From Carposina sasakii (taxonomy: Eukaryota > Arthropoda > Insecta > Lepidoptera > Carposinidae), in assembly GCA_014607495.2 (NCBI GenBank), contig CP053157.1, positions 2,108,001-2,172,000 on the forward strand: a stretch of 64,000 nt of DNA, written 5' to 3'. Positions 63,550 to 64,000 of the stretch are shown here, piece after piece; positions within the stretch are counted from its first letter, which is position 1, and the number at the start of each line of letters is the position of its first letter. Under the pieces are notes generated by a model. The model had not been told where the DNA came from, did no database searches, and saw only the letters and a list, made by a program, of their open reading frames with translations. A program made the position numbers and the translations under genes.

Positions 63550-63877
63550 TCTATACATTTAATAAAAATGTAACGGATCGCTGTCTGTACATGGATGATA
63601 TATAAGAAAAAATATTATAGAACCTTTATCAACGCAATAGTACCCAAAACAATGATTTTTGGAATTTTTGTCGGCTTGTCTGTTTGTCTGTGCGTTTGTG
63701 CACGCTAATCTCAGAAACGGCTGAACCGATTTTGATGCAGTTTTCAGGAATATATTGTGACAGATCCCACTTAACATATAGGCTACTTTTTATCCCGGAA
63801 AAATGTTATTATCCCGGGTTATTTCGATATTTTGTTTTTCTGTAGTCCACGCGGACGGAGTCGCGGGCGTCCACTAG
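63550..63877 (+). mobile_element. Helitron-like element
   Basis: Plus-strand relative of 43373-43678, starting TCTATACATTTAATAAAAAT and ending GCGGGCGTCCACTAG before a T. The base before the start is T and not A, so the 5' border is less certain. The internal frame 63559-63777 is a by-product. Confidence 0.78.
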
Positions 63878-64000
63878 TACCTAAATAAAACACATAAACA
63901 TAGATAAGCATAAATAAATAGCATATATACAAAAGGATAAAAATAACATCAAATGTAAGTATATTGGTATACAATGGTAAGAAACCAATAATCAGACACT

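Overview
The window looks like nuclear DNA of a lepidopteran insect (butterfly or moth). It is AT-rich, has no operon-like layout, and is packed with repeats typical of that order: Helitron-like elements ending in CTAG, tRNA-headed SINEs of the Metulj type, non-LTR 3' ends with GAT/TGA tails, and many TIR MITEs. I recognise no intact host protein gene. Nearly everything that can be explained is mobile or viral in origin.

Layout: (1) 1-4030 is a block of tightly packed minus-strand genes from an endogenous Polinton/adintovirus-like DNA virus. It carries an A32-like packaging ATPase, an orphan gene split by a frameshift, a small coiled-coil gene, a broken DDE integrase with a chromodomain, and a phospholipase-A2-like minor virion protein. 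A 22-bp inverted repeat lies upstream of the ATPase. Polymerase and major capsid genes are not in the window and may lie to the left. (2) 6307-10838 is a Ty3/Gypsy-type LTR retrotransposon (minus strand) whose two 358-bp LTRs look identical. Gag and pol are joined by an A AAA AAC -1 slip site, and the integrase has an in-frame internal deletion. (3) 10870-12138 holds Helitron-like elements, one with a 127-bp tandem array. (4) 12.7-21.3 kb is repeat debris: a tandem duplication, LINE ends, a MITE with a nested tRNA-like dimer, and a perfect 34-bp hairpin. (5) 21.6-23.6 kb is a CR1/jockey-group LINE. (6) 24.2-29.8 kb holds a Helitron array, MITEs and SINEs. (7) 29.8-31.8 kb is a 5'-truncated RTE-like LINE whose 3' end recurs elsewhere in the window. 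(8) 34886-40294 is a second, very young Gypsy element (two 645-bp LTRs, one difference seen, CATT target duplication) with a G GGA AAC -1 slip site and a single-base frameshift in reverse transcriptase. (9) 40.5-64 kb is a mosaic of MITEs, SINEs, Helitrons, an R4/Dong-like LINE tail and a hAT-type MITE with a clear 8-bp target duplication.

The genes do not form a host pathway. The viral block would have supplied packaging, integration and entry functions of a virion. Each Gypsy element encodes its own gag-protease-RT-RNase H-integrase set. The SINEs, MITEs and short Helitrons depend on enzymes encoded elsewhere. Insertions are nested in several places (tRNA-like dimer in MITE, Helitron in a LINE-tail repeat, hAT MITE in the same repeat family), which gives relative ages. 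All family names come from recognition by eye and were not checked by a database search.
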